A stretch of 64,000 nt of DNA from Planctobacterium sp047947135 (GTDB lineage: Bacteria > Pseudomonadota > Gammaproteobacteria > Enterobacterales > Alteromonadaceae), in contig CP170457.1 of NCBI GenBank assembly GCA_047947135.1, forward strand, positions 4,588,001 through 4,652,000. The letters are read 5' to 3'. Of this stretch, positions 15,708-25,462 are shown piece after piece (position 1 is the first letter of the stretch; each line of letters begins with the position of its first letter). Under the pieces are notes generated by a model. It ran no database searches. It was not told the origin of the DNA and saw nothing but the letters and a program-made list of their open reading frames with translations. Both the position numbers and the translations under genes were made by a program.

Positions 15708-16829
15708 CTATGCCATTTCTTTTTGCAAAAGCACTGCAAAGTCCTTCAAATTAACGATTTTATCTGTAATATTCGCTGCAGCTACCGCTTGAGGCATACC
15801 ATACACCACACACGAACTTTCATCCTGAGCCCAGATAGTCGCGTTCTTGAATTTTAATTTCTTGCAACCTTCACGGCCATCCGCTCCCATGCCAGTTAAT
15901 ATGACGCCTAACACATCTCCACCGTATAATCTGGCGAGGGAAGAAAAGGTCAGATCAACGCTGGGCTTATAAGTCACGACATCAGTACTGTGAACATCCG
16001 TTATAGTAATTGTCGCCCGTGATGCACTTCCTTCGATTAACATTTGTCGGCCGCCAGGTGCTAAATAGGCGTGGCCTGGCTTTAAAACATCACCGTCCTG
16101 TGCCTCTTTCACCTCAATCTCGCATAAATTATTGAGTCTTTCTGCAAAGGCGGCAGTAAAGGTACCGGGCATATGTTGCACCAGCAAAATGGGATGGGGA
16201 AACCCCGCTTTAAATTTACTGAGAATGGTTTGCAGCGCCACTGGGCCGCCCGTTGACGTACCAATTGCCAGGACTTTATAGCGCTTAGTTGACGGTTTAA
16301 AGTCAAAAGAAGTATCAATCTCAGGTGCCGGTTTCGCCTCATTGTCCAATGTGCTGGAGCGGATGAAAGTCCGGGTTGCTCTTGTACTGCCTATTTGTTC
16401 CTGTGAAGGTCGATAAGAACGGATACTGCGTTTTCGTGGACCAAGTGCCATGACGCGGCTTTGCAGTAATTCAACCGCTTCCTTTCTGTCTCTGGCGATG
16501 TCTTCAAACTTTTTCGGCAGAAAATCCAGTGCACCGGCATCCAACGCATCCAGTGTCGACTGGGCACCTTCGTAGGTAAGTGACGAGAACATGATAATGG
16601 GTACAGGATTTGAAGCCATGATGGCTTTGACAGCACTAATGCCATCCATAATGGGCATTTCGATATCCATGGTGACCACGTCGGGATCCAATGACTTCAC
16701 CATTTCAATGGCCTCACGACCATTTTTCGCACTCCCCACTACCTCAAGTTGTGGTGATTGATTCAGGATTTCGGCGACACGGCGCCGAAAAAATGTCGAG
16801 TCATCAACCACCAATACTTTGTATGGCAT
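15708..16829 (-). CDS. cheB: Chemotaxis response regulator methylesterase CheB
   Basis: This 373-residue protein has a receiver domain (phosphoacceptor D55 in TMDIEMPIMDG), a linker of about 60 residues, and a C-terminal methylesterase domain. The catalytic Ser region is GTSTGGPVAL, the His region QHMPGTFTAAF and the Asp region GVILTGMGADG. It demethylates or deamidates chemoreceptors for adaptation once phosphorylated by CheA. cheR is not in this window. It lies 16 bases after cheA. Confidence 0.95.
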   Translation of the reverse strand: MPYKVLVVDDSTFFRRRVAEILNQSPQLEVVGSAKNGREAIEMVKSLDPDVVTMDIEMPIMDGISAVKAIMASNPVPIIMFSSLTYEGAQSTLDALDAGALDFLPKKFEDIARDRKEAVELLQSRVMALGPRKRSIRSYRPSQEQIGSTRATRTFIRSSTLDNEAKPAPEIDTSFDFKPSTKRYKVLAIGTSTGGPVALQTILSKFKAGFPHPILLVQHMPGTFTAAFAERLNNLCEIEVKEAQDGDVLKPGHAYLAPGGRQMLIEGSASRATITITDVHSTDVVTYKPSVDLTFSSLARLYGGDVLGVILTGMGADGREGCKKLKFKNATIWAQDESSCVVYGMPQAVAAANITDKIVNLKDFAVLLQKEMA

Positions 16830-16845
16830 AGAAGTACTTATCTAC

Positions 16846-19116
16846 CTATTTTAATGCTTTTTTAGCGTATCGTTTCAATAATCCCGGCGTGTCAATAATC
16901 AGTGCGATGCCACCATCACTAGTAATTGTTGCCCCGGCCATGCCTGGTGTACCTTGCAACAATGCATCCAACGGTTTAATCACGACTTCTTCTTGTCCAA
17001 TCAAGGCATCAACAACAAAACCTACCTGTTGGGTACCAATTTGTACCACAACAACATGACCGGCAGAGCGATCAATATCGACTTTCTTGCGACTCAACCA
17101 TTCTTTCAAGTAGAAAAGCGGAATTGCCTTAGAACGCACGATCATGGTCAATTGACTATCAACGGTATTGGTTTTACTCAGATCCATATTAATGATTTCA
17201 TTGACCGAACTCAGCGGCAGGGCAAAGGTTTGTTCGCCGATGATAATCATTAGGGTTGGCAGGATAGCCAAAGTCAGGGGCACTTTAATCTCTAAACGAG
17301 TGCCTTTGCCTAACTGAGAATCAATATTAACCGTACCGTTCAACTGGTTGATTTTGGTCTTCACCACATCCATGCCCACACCGCGACCAGAGATGTCGGA
17401 AATTTCTGTCTTCGTTGAAAAGCCCGGGGCAAAAATAAGGTTAAACGCATCAACATCGGACATACGTGCCGCGGCGTCCGCATCCAGCACGCCGCGACTG
17501 ATGGCTATCTCTTTCAGCTTATCAGGATCCATGCCTTTACCATCATCTTCAATGGTTAGCAGAATATGATCCCCTTCCTGTGAAGCCGCCAGCGTCACGG
17601 TTCCCTTTGCCGGTTTGCCAGTTGCCACACGATCGTCAGGCATTTCAATACCGTGGTCTACCGAGTTTCGCACTAAGTGAACCAGCGGATCGGCAAGGGC
17701 CTCAACTAAATTTTTGTCTAAATCGGTTTCTTCACCTTTTAACTCTAAGGCAATATCTTTTTTCAGGCTCCGCGCTAAATCACGCACCACTCGCGGAAAC
17801 CGGCCAAATACCTTTTTGATAGGCTGCATGCGGGTTTTCATTACCGCGCCCTGCAAATCCCCAGTGACAACATCCAGATTAGCGATGGCCTTTGACATAT
17901 TCTCGTCGTTGAGATTAATGCCCAGACTGAGTAACCGGTTACGGACCAATACCAGCTCACCGACCATATTCATAATCTGATCCAATCGCTTGGTATCTAC
18001 GCGAACGGTCGTTTCAGCAGGCGGTGGGCTAGAAGCGGGCTTCTTATCTTCCTTTTTCGCCACAGGAGCTGCTGGTTTCGCGGGTTCGGCAGGTTTTGCC
18101 GCCGATGCTTTGGCTTGCGGTGCCGGTGCTGCTTTAGCGGGCTCTGCCTTAGGCGCAGTTGCAGGTTTCTCTGGTGTCTTAGGTGCTTCTGATTTTGCTG
18201 GCGCAGCTGCTGCGGGTTTATCCCCTTGCGGCTTAGCGTCGATGCTTGGCCCTTTGCCTGCACCATGTAACTGGTCTAATAATGCTTCGAACTCGTCATC
18301 AGTAATATCTTCATCGTCAGACACTGCCGTACCACTTTCAGCACTTTCACTGGCTGCAGCAGGGGGAGGAGCAGTTTTTGATTTTTCGGCTTCTTCCTCG
18401 GCACTAAACTTCCCTTTGCCATGCAGTTGGTCAAGCAATGCCTCGAACTCGTCATCGGTGATATCTTCATCACCACCAGCGCCTGCGGGTGTTGCAGGGG
18501 CTTCAGCGGCTTGGCTTTCCTCTTCTTTTCCGGGTCCACCACCAGGTCCGTGCAATTCATCTAATAGCGCTTCGAATTCATCTTCTGATATTTCGTCAAT
18601 ACTGCCATCATCAGTACTCTCAGTACCTGTCTCAGGTTTGACCTCAGGAACTTCGGCAACGGGTTCTGGCTCTGGTTCAACAGTCGCCGGTTGTTCAGGT
18701 TCAGCTGCAGGTGCCTCATCGGCACTTTCCGGTTTGCTTAAACGGTGCAAGACATCAAGGAGTTCTTGACCGGCTGGAGTGAGTGGCTCGCGCGCTTTGA
18801 CACTTTCAAACATTTCCACAACAGCATCTGTCGCTTGCAGAATTGTGTCCATTAGCTCAGGTGTAAGATGTCGTTGGCCATTACGCATTACATCAAATAC
18901 GTTCTCGGCACCATGACAGACATCGACTAACTCAGTAAGGGATAAAAAGCCAGCGCCACCTTTGACAGTGTGGTAACCACGGAATATCGCGTTCAATAAA
19001 TCCCGGTCTTCTGGATTGTTTTCCAATTCGACGAGTTGTTCTTGTAATTGTTCAAGTATCTCCCCGGCTTCAACCAAGAAGTCTTGGAGGATATCCTCGT
19101 CAACATCAAAAGACAT
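16846..19116 (-). CDS. cheA: Chemotaxis histidine kinase CheA with three FliM-like motifs in its linker
   Basis: This protein has 756 residues. The Hpt (P1) domain carries phosphorylatable H49 in YHTVKGGAGF. The dimerisation (P3) domain begins near residue 370, the ATPase (P4) has VRNSVDHGIE and DDGKGMDP, and a CheW-like P5 forms the C-terminus. Between P1 and P3, residues 130-370 are Ala/Pro/Glu-rich low complexity and I see no recognisable P2 (CheY-docking) domain. Instead three near-identical 15-residue motifs occur at 176-190, 219-233 and 271-285 (ISEDEFEALLDELHG and two of ITDDEFEALLDQLHG). They resemble the CheY-binding FliM N-terminus encoded here (LSQDEIDALLHG) and the CheZ tail. In Vibrio the equivalent region carries a ParP-interaction segment, so an array-localisation role is a rival explanation. 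Confidence 0.95.
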   Translation of the reverse strand: MSFDVDEDILQDFLVEAGEILEQLQEQLVELENNPEDRDLLNAIFRGYHTVKGGAGFLSLTELVDVCHGAENVFDVMRNGQRHLTPELMDTILQATDAVVEMFESVKAREPLTPAGQELLDVLHRLSKPESADEAPAAEPEQPATVEPEPEPVAEVPEVKPETGTESTDDGSIDEISEDEFEALLDELHGPGGGPGKEEESQAAEAPATPAGAGGDEDITDDEFEALLDQLHGKGKFSAEEEAEKSKTAPPPAAASESAESGTAVSDDEDITDDEFEALLDQLHGAGKGPSIDAKPQGDKPAAAAPAKSEAPKTPEKPATAPKAEPAKAAPAPQAKASAAKPAEPAKPAAPVAKKEDKKPASSPPPAETTVRVDTKRLDQIMNMVGELVLVRNRLLSLGINLNDENMSKAIANLDVVTGDLQGAVMKTRMQPIKKVFGRFPRVVRDLARSLKKDIALELKGEETDLDKNLVEALADPLVHLVRNSVDHGIEMPDDRVATGKPAKGTVTLAASQEGDHILLTIEDDGKGMDPDKLKEIAISRGVLDADAAARMSDVDAFNLIFAPGFSTKTEISDISGRGVGMDVVKTKINQLNGTVNIDSQLGKGTRLEIKVPLTLAILPTLMIIIGEQTFALPLSSVNEIINMDLSKTNTVDSQLTMIVRSKAIPLFYLKEWLSRKKVDIDRSAGHVVVVQIGTQQVGFVVDALIGQEEVVIKPLDALLQGTPGMAGATITSDGGIALIIDTPGLLKRYAKKALK
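18262..18591 (-). repeat. Three spaced copies of a 15-residue motif inside cheA
   Basis: The copies lie at 18547-18591, 18418-18462 and 18262-18306 on the minus strand. They encode I(S/T)(E/D)DEFEALLD(E/Q)LHG, separated by variable acidic or Ala/Pro-rich spacers of 28 and 37 residues. The protein copies are almost identical while codons differ in several places, so the protein sequence appears to be under selection and this is not a fresh DNA duplication. Confidence 0.9.
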
Positions 19117-19128
19117 GCATCAACTCCC

Positions 19129-19887
19129 CTAAAAACCCAGACTTGACAAGAGATCGTCAACGTCATCCTGGCCTTGCACCACGTCATCGCGGCTTTCGGC
19201 GTCAATAATTGGCCCTTCAGCTTCACTCGCGCCAGGCTTGCTCTTCTTATCGGTAGATTCACCCGATTTCTTAACTTCTACGTCAGGTTCCCCGAATACG
19301 GTCAACACATTCACTAAGCTGTGTTCAACTTCTTTCACCAATTGAATTACACGGCGGATCACCTGCCCAGTCAGATCCTGATATCCCTGCGCCATTAAAA
19401 CTTCAGTGAGCAGATCATTAAGTTTTGCAGAATCTGCATTAGACTTTTCTAAAAATGTGTCGATTTCATGACACAACGATTTGAACTCACCTAATTCCAG
19501 CTGACGGGACATCAACTTTTTCCATTCAGGCAGAATAGAACCAATGCTGGTATTCATACTTTCCGCTATCGGCATACTGGACTCCACAGCGTCCATTGTC
19601 TTGTTCGCGGCTTGTTCAGTTGTTTCTATAACGTAATTGAGTCTTGATTGCGCATCCGGGATATCTTCGTTTGCCAGATCAACGATGCGAGCATCAATAT
19701 TAAACGTATTCAGAGAATCATGAAGTTGGCGGGTTAATTTACCTACTTCGGAAAATAACTCCATTGAATCTTGTAACTTACAAGCTTCCAACAGTGCAGT
19801 GGCGGCTTCTTGATCATCTTGCTCAAGGAATTCCACTAATTGCTTAGTGTCCTCAAGAGTGATTGGACAGCGATTTTCTTTTGTCAT
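19129..19887 (-). CDS. cheZ: CheY-P phosphatase CheZ
   Basis: This 252-residue, mostly helical protein has the catalytic Gln region QGYQDLTGQVIRRVI. Its C-terminal CheY-binding tail, QDDVDDLLSSLGF, is nearly the E. coli CheZ tail. CheZ removes phosphate from CheY. A TTG four codons upstream opens the frame, but the ATG at 19887 has GGAG six to nine bases before it and is preferred. It lies 12 bases before cheA. Confidence 0.94.
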   Translation of the reverse strand: MTKENRCPITLEDTKQLVEFLEQDDQEAATALLEACKLQDSMELFSEVGKLTRQLHDSLNTFNIDARIVDLANEDIPDAQSRLNYVIETTEQAANKTMDAVESSMPIAESMNTSIGSILPEWKKLMSRQLELGEFKSLCHEIDTFLEKSNADSAKLNDLLTEVLMAQGYQDLTGQVIRRVIQLVKEVEHSLVNVLTVFGEPDVEVKKSGESTDKKSKPGASEAEGPIIDAESRDDVVQGQDDVDDLLSSLGF

Positions 19888-19920
19888 TGCCAGCTCCAAT
19901 TTGTTCAGGACTGGCCCGGA

Positions 19921-20304
19921 CTACCCAAGCCGCTCAAATATTTTATCGAGCTTCTCTTTCAATGTGGCCGCAGTGAATGGCTTAACTACATAACCATTTA
20001 CACCAGCCTGCGCGGCTGCGACGATTTGCTCCTTTTTCGCCTCTGCGGTCACCATTAATACCGGAGTATGCTTCAGGCTTTCGTCAGCGCGGATCGCACG
20101 GAGCAAGTCAATCCCCTGCATGCCTGGCATGTTCCAGTCTGTGACGACAAAGTCGAAGTCACCCTGCTGTAGCATGGGTAGAGCTGTACTACCATCATCT
20201 GCTTCCTGAACATTGGTGAAACCAAGGTCTTTTAACAAGTTTTTGATGATACGTCTCATTGTTGAAAAGTCATCAACAACAAGAATTTTCATGTTTTTAT
20301 CCAA
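19921..20304 (-). CDS. cheY: Chemotaxis response regulator CheY
   Basis: This is a single-domain receiver of 127 residues: acidic pair DD at 11-12, phosphoacceptor D56 in VVTDWNMPG, Thr in MVTAEAK and Lys in VVKPFTAATL. Phospho-CheY binds FliM to change motor rotation. The start is either the TTG at 20304 or the ATG at 20292. The TTG form begins MDKNMKILVVDDF, which resembles the N-terminus of Vibrio CheY, and has GGAGG about five bases upstream, so it is kept; the ATG form is the alternative. Confidence 0.94.
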   Translation of the reverse strand: MDKNMKILVVDDFSTMRRIIKNLLKDLGFTNVQEADDGSTALPMLQQGDFDFVVTDWNMPGMQGIDLLRAIRADESLKHTPVLMVTAEAKKEQIVAAAQAGVNGYVVKPFTAATLKEKLDKIFERLG

Positions 20305-20350
20305 AACCGCCTCCAGTGAGGATTCAACTAAACATTTTTTTGTTATGTAA

Positions 20351-21076
20351 CTATCCAGCTTGCCATGCTTGCATACGAGATTTCAATCTTAACATGGCCT
20401 GGCTGTGAATTTGGCTAACTCGTGATTCGCTGACGTCCAAAACCTCACCAATTTCACGCAAATTCAATTCTTCATCATAGTACAGAGAGAGCACAATTGC
20501 CTCACGCTCAGGTAGCGTCGTGATAGCATTTGCCAACGCCTTTTGAAATGCACCTTCCATCAGGTCTTCAAGTGGCGTGTTGTCTCCTGTATTTTTATCA
20601 GTAGTGAGGACATCTTCGGTAACACCTAAATCCTCAATACCTATCATCTTGCCGGCACTCACTTCACTCAGCATCTGATGATACTCAGTTAAGCTTACTT
20701 GCATGCGTTTAGCAACATCAACATCTTTCGCATCGGCGCCCGTTTCTCTTTCAACGGTGGCAATTGCCTCGGAAATTGCCCGGCCATTCTTGTGAACGGA
20801 TCGCGGAGTCCAATCTCCTTTGCGGATTTCATCCAGCATAGAGCCTCGGATTCGAATACCTGCAAACGTTTCAAAGCTAGCACCTTTGCTACCATCGAAA
20901 TTACGGGAAGCTTCCAACAAGCCAATCATGCCGGCCTGAATTAAGTCATCAACGAGAACACTGGCTGGCAATCTTGCCATTAAATGATGTGCGATTCTTT
21001 TAACTAGTGGTGCATGTTTTTCCACTAGCTCCCGCTTGTCATCTTGCTGCTGGTAAGCACTCGCTTTGCTGTTCAC
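20351..21076 (-). CDS. fliA: Flagellar RNA polymerase sigma factor FliA (sigma-28)
   Basis: This 241-residue sigma-70-family factor has region 2 (LVKRIAHHLMARLPASV and LIQAGMIGLLEA), a DEIRKGDWTPRSV segment diagnostic of FliA, and region 4 (LREIGEVLDVSESRVSQIHSQAM). It transcribes late flagellar and chemotaxis genes. The GTG start overlaps the flhG stop as GTGA. At least one candidate target promoter in this window is at 7669-7695. Confidence 0.96.
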   Translation of the reverse strand: MNSKASAYQQQDDKRELVEKHAPLVKRIAHHLMARLPASVLVDDLIQAGMIGLLEASRNFDGSKGASFETFAGIRIRGSMLDEIRKGDWTPRSVHKNGRAISEAIATVERETGADAKDVDVAKRMQVSLTEYHQMLSEVSAGKMIGIEDLGVTEDVLTTDKNTGDNTPLEDLMEGAFQKALANAITTLPEREAIVLSLYYDEELNLREIGEVLDVSESRVSQIHSQAMLRLKSRMQAWQAG

Positions 21077-21939
21077 GCCTGATTACTCGCCACCTGTCTA
21101 TTAACTAGCTGTTCGATAAAGAACTCCAGGTGCCCACCAGGCTGAGCTGGAATAGGCCAACTCAACGCTTTTTTCGCAAGGTGATTGATGGCTATGGATG
21201 CTGGAGAATTGGGAAACGCATCAACAATAGCTTTTTGCTTACGTACGGCACGTCGAATGTTGTCATCGTAAGGAACGGTCTCGACCAGTTCTAATGCAAC
21301 ATCAAGAAAGCGGTTGGTCACTTTAGAGAGTTTGGCAAAAAGTTCTTGCCCTTCTCGGATATCGCGGACCATATTGGCGACTATTTTAAATTTAAAAACG
21401 CCATGATCACGATTCAGGATTTTCATTAATGCATAAGCATCGGTCAGGGACGTGGGTTCATTACAGACCACAACCATTATGTCTTGTGAGGCTCTGGAAA
21501 AACTCAGCACCATATCTGATATGCCGGCAGCTGTATCAACCAGCAAAACATCGATGGGAATCTTTAATTCACTGAATGCCCTAATGAGGCCTGCATGCTC
21601 AGTGGAAGTTAACTCAGCCATCGACTGCGTACCCGAGGTAGCAGGGGCGATCTTCACACCATAGGGCCCTTCAACCAGTATGTCTTCTAAAATGCATTCA
21701 CCAGAAAGCACATGTGACAGGTTTTTCGTCACACGTAAACCCAGCATCACATCAACATTGGCCAAACCAAGGTCAGCATCCAGGACCATGACCTTTTTAC
21801 CCATTTTTGCCATTGCAATTGCAGTGTTCAGAGTGACGTTGGTTTTACCGACACCACCTTTACCTCCTGTTACTGCGATCACTTTGGTTAAATTGCTTTG
21901 ATTCATTCTTCTCAGACTACTCGCTTGATCCTCGATCAT
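21073..21939 (-). CDS. flhG: Flagellar number regulator FlhG (FleN), MinD-like ATPase
   Basis: This 288-residue MinD/ParA-type ATPase has the deviant Walker A GGKGGVGKTNVTLN, LDADLGLANVDVML and a C-terminal amphipathic helix. Near the N-terminus the motif DQASSLR (residues 4-10) matches the DQAxxLR element known to stimulate the GTPase of FlhF. FlhG limits polar flagellar number and, in Pseudomonas and Shewanella, restrains FleQ/FlrA. Its ATG overlaps the flhF stop as ATGA. Confidence 0.95.
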   Translation of the reverse strand: MIEDQASSLRRMNQSNLTKVIAVTGGKGGVGKTNVTLNTAIAMAKMGKKVMVLDADLGLANVDVMLGLRVTKNLSHVLSGECILEDILVEGPYGVKIAPATSGTQSMAELTSTEHAGLIRAFSELKIPIDVLLVDTAAGISDMVLSFSRASQDIMVVVCNEPTSLTDAYALMKILNRDHGVFKFKIVANMVRDIREGQELFAKLSKVTNRFLDVALELVETVPYDDNIRRAVRKQKAIVDAFPNSPASIAINHLAKKALSWPIPAQPGGHLEFFIEQLVNRQVASNQA

Positions 21940-23312
21940 ACTGCCAATGCTGGATACTTATTATTCTTACGTGAAGTATGCGGCAATTCGTACTTTTTAT
22001 AAAGCTTTGCTGCCAAAGAAATTAAATACTTGGCATCAGCAATTTTTATATCTTCTGGCACTTTTTGTCCATCAGTTAAATATGCAACAGGCATCCGATG
22101 CTGAATCGCGACACTAATGGACTCTCCCAAAGAGTAACATTCATCCAGTTTTGTGAAAATACAGCCTTGTATCGCCATATTTTTGTACACTGCCAACGTC
22201 CGCTCCATAGTTTGTCGTTGCGTATTGGCCTGTAAAACCATGTACATTCTGATATTAGCACAAGAAGTTTCTTTCAGCGTGTCTAACTGCTTGATTAATC
22301 TTGAATCTCTCTGACTAAAGCCTGCCGTATCAATCAATACTAGTCGTTTGTTGCGTAATTGATATAAGACATCCGATAATTCGCTGCCATTGCTGGCCTT
22401 TTTCACCGTACACCCGATGATTTTTCCATAGGTCGCCAATTGTTCAAATGCGGCAATGCGATAGCTGTCAATCGTCACAAGCGCAACTTGATCCGGACCG
22501 TATTTACGCGCATATTGCGCCGCAAGTTTAGCAATCGTTGTGGTTTTTCCCGTACCAGTGGGGCCCATAAACGCCACCACTCCCGTTTGAGTGAGAATAT
22601 CATTGTTAGTGGTACGTAAACGATTCGCCAATAGTTTTAGAATATATAACCAGGCGTCACGTTCACTCGCATCTTCCGGGGCATAAGATACGACATCTTC
22701 TGCCAGTTCCGGGCACACACCCATTGCTTCCAACCTGGAAGTCAGGTAAGCATGTAGTGGGTGGCTGCGCTGTTGCTCCTGCTTCATCAAACCACTGACT
22801 TGAAATTGTAAAACACTGCGCAGTGACTTTAGTTCACTTTGAATCGCTTTGATCGCAGCGCTATCAGATGTGGCTGCACCGTCGTGCAAGATATGTGATT
22901 TTGCCTGTCCGTTGTTAGCTGGTGCAGCTCGGGTCGGTGCTACTGGTGCCTGCTGACGTTGCGGCTCTGGCTGCGTTTCATGCTTTTGTTCCGCTATTTC
23001 TTCACCATTAGCTTGTTTCTCTAACAACGCCCGCAAACTATCTGGACCGGAATCCCCAATAATTTCAGAGAGTGACGGCGTTTTGCTGACCTTGAAAGCC
23101 CCTGAATTAGGTTTATTCTGTGCGGCATTTAACTTGGCATGGGCTTTTTCCAGAATCGGTTTGGGATCAGGCTCATTTTCGTAAGCTACTACGATTTCCA
23201 CGCCATCGGCCACTTTTTTATTGGACATGATGACCGCATCGCCCCCCAACTCTTCTTTCACTTTGTTGAGTGCTTCCCGCATGTCTTTTCCGTAATAGCG
23301 TCTAATTTTCAT
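21936..23312 (-). CDS. flhF: Polar flagellar placement GTPase FlhF
   Basis: This is an SRP-type GTPase of 458 residues. The N-terminal B domain begins MKIRRYYGKDMREAL and is followed by a Gln/Pro-rich linker (about 95-150). The NG domain has the P-loop GPTGTGKTTTIAKLA, DSYRIAAFEQL and DTAGFSQRD. FlhF fixes the site of flagellum assembly at the pole, and its presence with FlhG supports a polar flagellum. It lies 13 bases after flhA. Confidence 0.96.
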   Translation of the reverse strand: MKIRRYYGKDMREALNKVKEELGGDAVIMSNKKVADGVEIVVAYENEPDPKPILEKAHAKLNAAQNKPNSGAFKVSKTPSLSEIIGDSGPDSLRALLEKQANGEEIAEQKHETQPEPQRQQAPVAPTRAAPANNGQAKSHILHDGAATSDSAAIKAIQSELKSLRSVLQFQVSGLMKQEQQRSHPLHAYLTSRLEAMGVCPELAEDVVSYAPEDASERDAWLYILKLLANRLRTTNNDILTQTGVVAFMGPTGTGKTTTIAKLAAQYARKYGPDQVALVTIDSYRIAAFEQLATYGKIIGCTVKKASNGSELSDVLYQLRNKRLVLIDTAGFSQRDSRLIKQLDTLKETSCANIRMYMVLQANTQRQTMERTLAVYKNMAIQGCIFTKLDECYSLGESISVAIQHRMPVAYLTDGQKVPEDIKIADAKYLISLAAKLYKKYELPHTSRKNNKYPALAV

Positions 23313-23325
23313 ATTTCACCTCAGC

Positions 23326-25425
23326 TTACTGCCCAATGGCGCTGACAATTTTAATTTGTTTATCATCCGGGACTTCCTGATATGACAACACGTGCAAACC
23401 AGGAATCGCATGTTTCAAGAATCGCGATAACACTGGTCGTAGCATGCCAGAGGTCAGAAGCACTGCAGGCTCACCAGCTAGTTCTTGTTGTTGCGAAGCT
23501 TCGTTTAAGGAGCTTTGCAAGTTATCGGCTAATCCTGGTTCGATGCCGGCGCCGTCCTGACCACCCGCTTGCAGTGACTGATGCAACATCTGTTCCAGTT
23601 CTGGAGATAGTGTAATGACCGGTATTTCTTTGGCGCCACCGTTGATTTCCTGTGTGATCAGACGTTTCAATGCAATTCTTACAGCGGATACCAGAACGTC
23701 AGGATCTTGACTCTTGATGCCATATTCCGACAACGTTTGAATAATGGTGCGCATATCCCGTATTGGGATACCTTCATACAATAATGTCTGCAGTACTTTC
23801 ACCACGGTGCTAAGCGGCAGGATTTCCGGTACGAGTCCTTCCACCAGCTTAGGATTGTTTTTGGCTAACATATCCAATAACTGTTGTACTTCTTCGTAAC
23901 CTAACAACTGATATGCGTTGGTGGTTAATAGCTGACTCAGATGGGTTGCAACAACCGTTGCAGCGTCAACAACGGTATAACCGAGTGATTGAGCATGTTC
24001 TCGTTGCGCAGGTTTAATCCACAATGCATCCAAACCGAATGCCGGGTCCTTAGTTGGCGTACCATCCAGCTTGCCAAACACCTGTCCCGGATTGATGGCT
24101 AACTCACTGTCATGGCTCAATTCTGCTTCCCCTACATTTACGCCCATCATGGAGATAGTGTAGGTATTGGGACTGAGGTCCAAATTGTCACGGATATGTA
24201 CTGGCGGAACCAGAAATCCAAGTTCCTGAGAGAGCTTTTTTCTAACCCCTTTAATACGTGTCAGTAGCTCGCCACCTTGTGATTTGTCCACCAACGGGAT
24301 CAGTCTGTAGCCAACTTCCAAACCAATGGTATCCACATGCTGAACATCATCCCAACTCAATTCCCGCACTTCGACTGGTTGTGCTGGCTGCTCCGGTTTT
24401 GTCGCAATTTCGTTTTTATTCAGTTCTCTTTGCTTTTCGCGATAGTGCGTGTAGTAGGCAAAACCACCAATCAAGGCGCTGAACCCCAAAAAGGCTATAT
24501 GAGGCATGCCCGGGACAATCCCCATAATGAACAAAATACCAGAGGTAACAAACATTGCTTGTTTATTACCCAATTGAGTATGCAGTTCGCTGCCCATCTC
24601 CTGTGATTCATTTTCCCGTGTCACGATTATGGCGGTCGATACGGACAGTAACAAACTGGGAATTTGTGCCACTAATCCATCTCCGATGGTCAGTAACGTG
24701 TATATTTCTATGGCATCCCCGAACGCCAGATCATGCTGGATAATCCCAATAAAAAGCCCACCGATAATGTTGATCAACATAATGAAAAGACCGGCGATGG
24801 CATCCCCTTTTACAAACTTTGAGGCACCATCCATCGAACCATAAAAGTCGGCTTCAGCAGTAATTTCTTCACGACGTTTTTTTGCTTCTTCCTGATCAAT
24901 GAATCCGGCATTTAGATCCGCATCAATAGCCATCTGCTTACCGGGCATAGCATCCAATGTAAAGCGGGCACTTACTTCAGATATCCGTCCCGCACCTGCG
25001 GTCACTACCTTAAAGTTGATAATTAGCAGTATGGCAAAAACAACGATACCGACGGCATAGTTACCACCAATGACCACGGCACCAAAGGCCTCGATAACTT
25101 TACCAGCCGCATCGCCACCTTCATGGCCTTCCAGTAGCACCACTCGCGTAGATGCGATATTCAGTGCCAGTCGTAGGACGGTAGCTATCAGCAGCACCAG
25201 CGGAAAGATACCAAAATCAACGGGTTTCTTAGTAAAAACACTGACCAGGATAATGACCAACGACAACGCGATGTTGAAGCTAAACAGAATGTCCAACAAA
25301 AACGCCGGCATTGGCAAAATAACCATGCCCATAATAGCCAAGAGCACCAAAGGCGCACCCAGGCCACTGCTGATTTCTTTTATGCGGTTTTGATCAAAAC
25401 GGTTGAAGTAGCTCGCCAGTTCCAT
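23326..25425 (-). CDS. flhA: Flagellar export gate protein FlhA
   Basis: This 699-residue protein has about eight membrane helices in the N-terminal half. The conserved cytoplasmic FHIPEP-type loop includes DAMPGKQMAIDADLNAG, and a large cytoplasmic C-terminal domain ends it. FlhA forms the nonameric export gate ring that docks chaperone-substrate complexes. It is the first gene of a flhA-flhF-flhG-fliA-che unit; a sigma-54-type element lies 38-52 bases upstream of its ATG. Confidence 0.97.
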   Translation of the reverse strand: MELASYFNRFDQNRIKEISSGLGAPLVLLAIMGMVILPMPAFLLDILFSFNIALSLVIILVSVFTKKPVDFGIFPLVLLIATVLRLALNIASTRVVLLEGHEGGDAAGKVIEAFGAVVIGGNYAVGIVVFAILLIINFKVVTAGAGRISEVSARFTLDAMPGKQMAIDADLNAGFIDQEEAKKRREEITAEADFYGSMDGASKFVKGDAIAGLFIMLINIIGGLFIGIIQHDLAFGDAIEIYTLLTIGDGLVAQIPSLLLSVSTAIIVTRENESQEMGSELHTQLGNKQAMFVTSGILFIMGIVPGMPHIAFLGFSALIGGFAYYTHYREKQRELNKNEIATKPEQPAQPVEVRELSWDDVQHVDTIGLEVGYRLIPLVDKSQGGELLTRIKGVRKKLSQELGFLVPPVHIRDNLDLSPNTYTISMMGVNVGEAELSHDSELAINPGQVFGKLDGTPTKDPAFGLDALWIKPAQREHAQSLGYTVVDAATVVATHLSQLLTTNAYQLLGYEEVQQLLDMLAKNNPKLVEGLVPEILPLSTVVKVLQTLLYEGIPIRDMRTIIQTLSEYGIKSQDPDVLVSAVRIALKRLITQEINGGAKEIPVITLSPELEQMLHQSLQAGGQDGAGIEPGLADNLQSSLNEASQQQELAGEPAVLLTSGMLRPVLSRFLKHAIPGLHVLSYQEVPDDKQIKIVSAIGQ

Positions 25426-25462
25426 TTTACATCGCTGATATTTTGACAGATGTCATGGAGTA

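Noticed and set aside
17990..18769. 259-residue plus-strand open frame opposite cheA
   Set aside because: It is the antisense image of the Ala/Pro/Glu-rich CheA linker, low complexity, without a ribosome-binding site or family match.
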